Both the position numbers and the translations under genes were made by a program. The notes below the pieces were generated by a model. That model was not told the DNA's origin, did no database searches, and saw only the letters and a list, made by a program, of their open reading frames with translations. This document shows positions 4,296 through 7,802 of a DNA stretch of 7,802 nt, piece after piece. Source of the DNA: Candidatus Woesearchaeota archaeon (GTDB lineage: Archaea; Nanobdellota; Nanobdellia; Woesearchaeales; GW2011-AR4); NCBI GenBank assembly GCA_016181325.1, contig JACOZO010000050.1:1-7802 (forward strand). The letters are read 5' to 3'. The stretch's first letter is position 1; every line of letters starts with the position of its first letter.

Positions 4296-7200
4296 TTTTC
4301 CTTCTGCGTTTTTTCTGTACTATTTTTTGTTTTTTATGCTTATTTAATCCGCCCGGTGGCGACCTAAAGTAAAAATAAGCAGATAATATAGATGTTATCT
4401 CAATCACTAAAATCAATACTATGATTATTGCTGATTCTGCCCGTGGCTCTGATTTAGGAATTGCCTTAGGAGTTTTTGCGGCAGTCTTGCCAGGATTGCT
4501 GATAATTTGCTGTTCCGGGTATTTTTTGATGTTTGCATTGGCCCCTGATTTCACGTTTTCCTGCCTGATTTTTTCCTCCTTGGCCTGCATAGTGCAGCTT
4601 CTGGATGTTGGCGGCTCCGATGAAGCCGGGCAGGGGGAATCTTGGGTATAACTCAGTATCTGGGCAAGGCTGCACGATCTCATCTGCAATCCGTTGGTGC
4701 ATGCAGACCATTCAGAGCACTGCCACTCGGTGCTGCAGAAGTATGTAAAGCCTGTGCTGAGCCTGATTGAGCTGCTTCCTCTATCATTGCTGCTTCTGCC
4801 GCCTCCTGAACTGCTTTCGCTTCCTCCGCCGTCGGAACTTCCCGAACCGCATGAAGTTGATTCGGAAACGGAGTTATCATTGCAGTCAGAGCCGGCGCTG
4901 CATCCATGCCCATATCCGTCCCCATCATTATCCCTGCATTGCTCCCTTACAGCTGAATGGCTCAGGCCCGAGATTCTGTACCTGCCGCCAATGTCCAGGC
5001 AGGTGTAGTTTCCCTGAGCAGTGCCGTTGCAGATCACCAGTGTTTCTGCAGTCCCTGCGCATGCTGACGTGAAATTTCCAAATGTTAAATTGTCCATGTC
5101 TTTTATGCACACGCTCCTGGCAGTTGCGTTGATTTTACCGATGTAAGCTGTCTTTTTGGAGTTGGATCCGCTTAAGTCGATGCCGGAGATTATTATCGCC
5201 CCGCTTCCCCTGTCTGTCCGGGTTATGTTTATTCTGCCGAGGTCAAGTACATTCCTTTCGTTAAATGTCCAGTTAAATTCCAGAATCGGCTCAGCGCCTT
5301 CGCTCATCACAAGATTATGGGTGCCGTTGAAAATGCCGCCTAAATCCGCGCTGCCGTTTATTCTGATGCTAAGGGGCGCAAAAGACTTTATCGAGCCCGC
5401 TCCGCCCCTAAGGTAGTCGGCATTGTCATTTACGCCATCATTATCATCATCAGTATCCCTGAAATCAGGAATTTCGTCGGAATCAGTATCCGCCTCGTCT
5501 GCTATTGCAACGCAGACCACAAATGAATCTGTATCTTCATTGTCGCTGACAGTTGCATTGAAGCAGTAGCTTCCGCTGCTGCTCGTATTGGTTACCCATA
5601 TAAAGGCGCTGCCTTCCCGGGAAAACAGCGTGCTGTTTATTGAAAATTTCAGGGGGTCATTATCAAGATCAAAAGCATTGACTGAGATATTGACTGCCTG
5701 AGTTTCTCTTACCCTGACATCCAGCTCTCTTGAGCCTCTTATTATCGGCCTTGCATTTTTTATTGCAAGGGCTGTGCTGTTTTTCCACGCGCTCCAGTTG
5801 AGGCCGTCATAGACCCTGACGCTGAATATCCACCTGTCATGCTTATTCGTATTGTCCGGGGTTATGATGCTTGAATTGGCAAACTGCCCTGCCTCCATTG
5901 AATTGTTGTACCATTTGGTTTCATTTGTGATAATTGAATTTTTGAGGCTGCCAGGCTGCCAGAAGCCCGTTAACGTTCCGTTAGTCCTGTCAAGATAATC
6001 TGTTGAGGACAGCATGACGCCCGAGATTTCCGGAATCCGGCTTGAAGAAACCATTTCCTGCCCTAAAGACTGCAGCAAAGCAAAAAATTGCGCATGAATG
6101 GCCTGGAGTGTAACATCAAATTCGTTGGTATTGGCAAAAGTCCTGATGTCCGCATATCTCAGCATCAATGGGGTATCGTCAAATCGCGGGTAAAATGCAG
6201 CTTTGCCCGGCTCATAATAATAGACATCCGGTAGTTTTCCAACAGGGCCAAAAACAGGAATTCCCGGAATCGGCCCCTTGCCCTGCTTTATGAACGACAA
6301 TGAATCAAGATGCAGCGGCTCCTGGGGGCTCTTCAGCCCAAGCCCGGTTATGTACACAATGCCATCGGGGTTTGCTCCCAGAATATAGTCTGATGTAAGG
6401 CTCATTGCATTAAAATATTCCTGGCTTTTGCCTTCCGGAGTTTCTCCAAGATAATACAGGGAATATATAGGTATCAAAAATTCTCCCAATGCCGTGCCTT
6501 TGCCCCAGTCAGTATTTTGGCTTGTTGATCTGGGGCTTCTGTGGGCATGGCTGTTTCGGACTTCGTCCAATATCTCTGCTGCGAATTCATTAAATCTCCT
6601 TTTAGACAAATTATGAATTCCCGCATCAATACTGCCGGCAGCCAGATATCCGAGCAAATAGTCGCTTGTAGCAGGCTGCACTTCCATGTTATATGAGGAT
6701 CCCCATGGAAGGCTTGAGGCAAAGTGGTCAAAAGCGCCGTTCCATTTGCCCATGCCGTTGAACACATTCTCAAATTTCTCCCTGTATTCCTGGCTGCCGG
6801 TAAGCCTGTATAATTCGCCGGAGGCATAGAGCATCGGCCCTCCCGAGGTATTGCTGGCCAGCGAGTAATTGTAAGCCATGACAGCTCTCGACTTTAAATT
6901 TTCAGAAAGTTCATTGTTGAATGGCCTGAGCAGCCTGGCTGCCTGGGCGAATAATGCTGCTGCTCTTGCTGTATGGCGGGGGTCGCAGGAATATGTCCAG
7001 TACGGCAATTCGTCCTGATGCGCAAAATAAATCCCGTTTGGGTGCTTATAAGACTCAACTCCGGGCCTTACGCAGCCATTGCTTTCCTGCAATTGCTCCC
7101 ATGCCCTGATGCCCCAAAGTGCCTCATCAAGCAGGTCAGGAATGCCATTATTGCTTTCCGGGATATTAAGCTGGGAGTCATGGAAGTATTCAGGGCTTAT

Positions 7201-7802
7201 TTCATACGCCCTCATCAGCAGCATGGGAACGACTGTATGGACTGTCCTCTGGTCAAAATCACCTGCGTCGTGATATCCTCCCATCAGGGTAATCTTGTTA
7301 TCGGTCGGCGTGTTTTCAGGGAAAAAGCCGTTGGAGTGGCTTATATCTGCCTTGTAGACATTATGCAAATCCTGCGGCCTGCTCCAGCCTGTAAACTCCG
7401 GCCTTAAATCCCCCGCCCATCTGTTGTGGAATAATCCTCTTGCTGTAGCATAAAATGCTTTGTAAGCCTCCTGCTCGCTTATGAAAAAAGGCATTGATAT
7501 GCCTACACCGGGAATTCTAATCCTGTATTTCTTTTCAGAAGGCAGAAGCCCGGAAAGATTGATTTGCCCAACTTCAGTCCCCGAATCCGAATCAAATGAG
7601 GACCTCGCCTCAAGCCGTATGGTGGCCACGGATTTTAGGGCATTGCCGCTTCCGTCTTCCATTAAGACTTCAGCATGGCTTGGAAAGCTGCCAAGGCGTA
7701 GCGATCCGCCATCGCCCATCCAGCCTGAAACATACGCCCATCTTTCTGTCGAGCCGGGATGGTAGCCGATCTGGTTAACCCTGATTATAGGCGTCTCAAC
7801 GG
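4285..7802 (-). CDS. Membrane-anchored GH9 glycoside hydrolase (cellulase-like), N-terminus beyond the window
   Basis: A surface enzyme expected to hydrolyse beta-1,4-glucan or a related polysaccharide outside the cell. Residues are counted from the Met at 7719, but the frame stays open to the edge, where it encodes IRVNQIGYHPGSTERWAYVS, the hallmark start of the CelD-type Ig-like domain; that Met is therefore internal and the 5' end is missing. The Ig-like domain ends near 80. The GH9 (alpha/alpha)6 barrel follows (about 85-555) with DAGD (Asp151, Asp154) and the acid Glu533 in TNEFD. Next come two beta-sandwich domains (577-740), a TSP3-like acidic calcium motif (744-766), another beta-rich domain, a MopE-like metal-binding motif (928-949), a Ser/Gly linker, a TSP1-like Cys/Trp domain (995-1042), one membrane helix (about 1095-1118) and a basic cytosolic tail. 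The usual HHR motif after the DY(I/V)LG block is replaced by PLHLDSL. The signal peptide must lie outside the window. Confidence 0.93.
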   Translation of the reverse strand, partial: VETPIIRVNQIGYHPGSTERWAYVSGWMGDGGSLRLGSFPSHAEVLMEDGSGNALKSVATIRLEARSSFDSDSGTEVGQINLSGLLPSEKKYRIRIPGVGISMPFFISEQEAYKAFYATARGLFHNRWAGDLRPEFTGWSRPQDLHNVYKADISHSNGFFPENTPTDNKITLMGGYHDAGDFDQRTVHTVVPMLLMRAYEISPEYFHDSQLNIPESNNGIPDLLDEALWGIRAWEQLQESNGCVRPGVESYKHPNGIYFAHQDELPYWTYSCDPRHTARAAALFAQAARLLRPFNNELSENLKSRAVMAYNYSLASNTSGGPMLYASGELYRLTGSQEYREKFENVFNGMGKWNGAFDHFASSLPWGSSYNMEVQPATSDYLLGYLAAGSIDAGIHNLSKRRFNEFAAEILDEVRNSHAHRSPRSTSQNTDWGKGTALGEFLIPIYSLYYLGETPEGKSQEYFNAMSLTSDYILGANPDGIVYITGLGLKSPQEPLHLDSLSFIKQGKGPIPGIPVFGPVGKLPDVYYYEPGKAAFYPRFDDTPLMLRYADIRTFANTNEFDVTLQAIHAQFFALLQSLGQEMVSSSRIPEISGVMLSSTDYLDRTNGTLTGFWQPGSLKNSIITNETKWYNNSMEAGQFANSSIITPDNTNKHDRWIFSVRVYDGLNWSAWKNSTALAIKNARPIIRGSRELDVRVRETQAVNISVNAFDLDNDPLKFSINSTLFSREGSAFIWVTNTSSSGSYCFNATVSDNEDTDSFVVCVAIADEADTDSDEIPDFRDTDDDNDGVNDNADYLRGGAGSIKSFAPLSIRINGSADLGGIFNGTHNLVMSEGAEPILEFNWTFNERNVLDLGRINITRTDRGSGAIIISGIDLSGSNSKKTAYIGKINATARSVCIKDMDNLTFGNFTSACAGTAETLVICNGTAQGNYTCLDIGGRYRISGLSHSAVREQCRDNDGDGYGHGCSAGSDCNDNSVSESTSCGSGSSDGGGSESSSGGGRSSNDRGSSSIRLSTGFTYFCSTEWQCSEWSACTNGLQMRSCSLAQILSYTQDSPCPASSEPPTSRSCTMQAKEEKIRQENVKSGANANIKKYPEQQIISNPGKTAAKTPKAIPKSEPRAESAIIIVLILVIEITSILSAYFYFRSPPGGLNKHKKQKIVQKKRRRKNGQ

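Noticed and set aside
4694..5072. Plus-strand open frames opposite the Ser/Gly-rich part of the GH9 gene
   Set aside because: Low-complexity shadows of a strongly supported minus-strand gene; no motif or start signal.
6973..7407. 144-codon plus-strand frame opposite the GH9 catalytic domain
   Set aside because: It lies antisense to conserved catalytic sequence; composition and lack of motifs mark it as a shadow.
7717..7719. Met at 7719 as the start of the GH9 gene
   Set aside because: The frame continues open to the window edge and encodes the conserved IRVNQIGYHPG opening of the CelD-type Ig-like domain, so the true start is outside the window.

Overview
The window looks like a chromosomal segment of an archaeon, most likely of the DPANN type (Woesearchaeota/Pacearchaeota-like). 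This rests on TATA-box promoters, a probably leaderless Orc1/Cdc6 initiator gene, and a very large surface protein with the TSP1-like cysteine repeat, MopE-like metal-binding motif and C-terminal membrane anchor typical of such genomes. The lineage is inferred from protein style; no rRNA is present to confirm it.

Layout, left to right. (1) 1-1493, plus strand: a TATA box, then a two-gene unit of short-form 6-phosphogluconate dehydrogenase (oxidative pentose phosphate pathway) and a membrane-anchored DUF192 protein starting at TTG. (2) 1494-1954: a long intergenic region with four successive inverted repeats, an AT-rich patch, a short direct repeat and an orphan Shine-Dalgarno plus nine-codon ORF. 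It ends in the TATA box of the replication initiator and is a candidate origin or structured-RNA region. (3) 1955-3031, plus: full-length Orc1/Cdc6 AAA+ initiator. (4) 3032-3670, minus: an unrecognised 212-residue protein whose stop codon directly abuts the cdc6 stop. (5) 3671-4051: an AT-rich promoter patch, a long inverted repeat, and a second partial copy of the 3' end of cdc6 (205 bp, ungapped, about 85% identical, encoding the winged-helix domain). (6) 4038-7802, minus: a family GH9 glycoside hydrolase (cellulase/endoglucanase-like), C-terminally anchored in the membrane and running off the right edge, followed by an overlapping 85-residue gene of unknown function.

The most unusual feature is the cdc6 locus. 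The gene is followed by an orphan gene and then by an extra copy of its own DNA-binding tail. The two copies differ by 76% identity in the first 110 bp and 96% in the last 95 bp, and 21 of 30 differences fall at third codon positions. The second copy therefore once evolved as protein-coding sequence, and the locus probably records a lost cdc6 paralogue or an integration event. Recombination between the copies would remove a 972-bp unit and exchange the recognition-helix region of Cdc6. The other notable item is the large, heavily sequon-decorated surface GH9 enzyme, which implies polysaccharide attack at the cell surface by an archaeon of a type often regarded as metabolically reduced.
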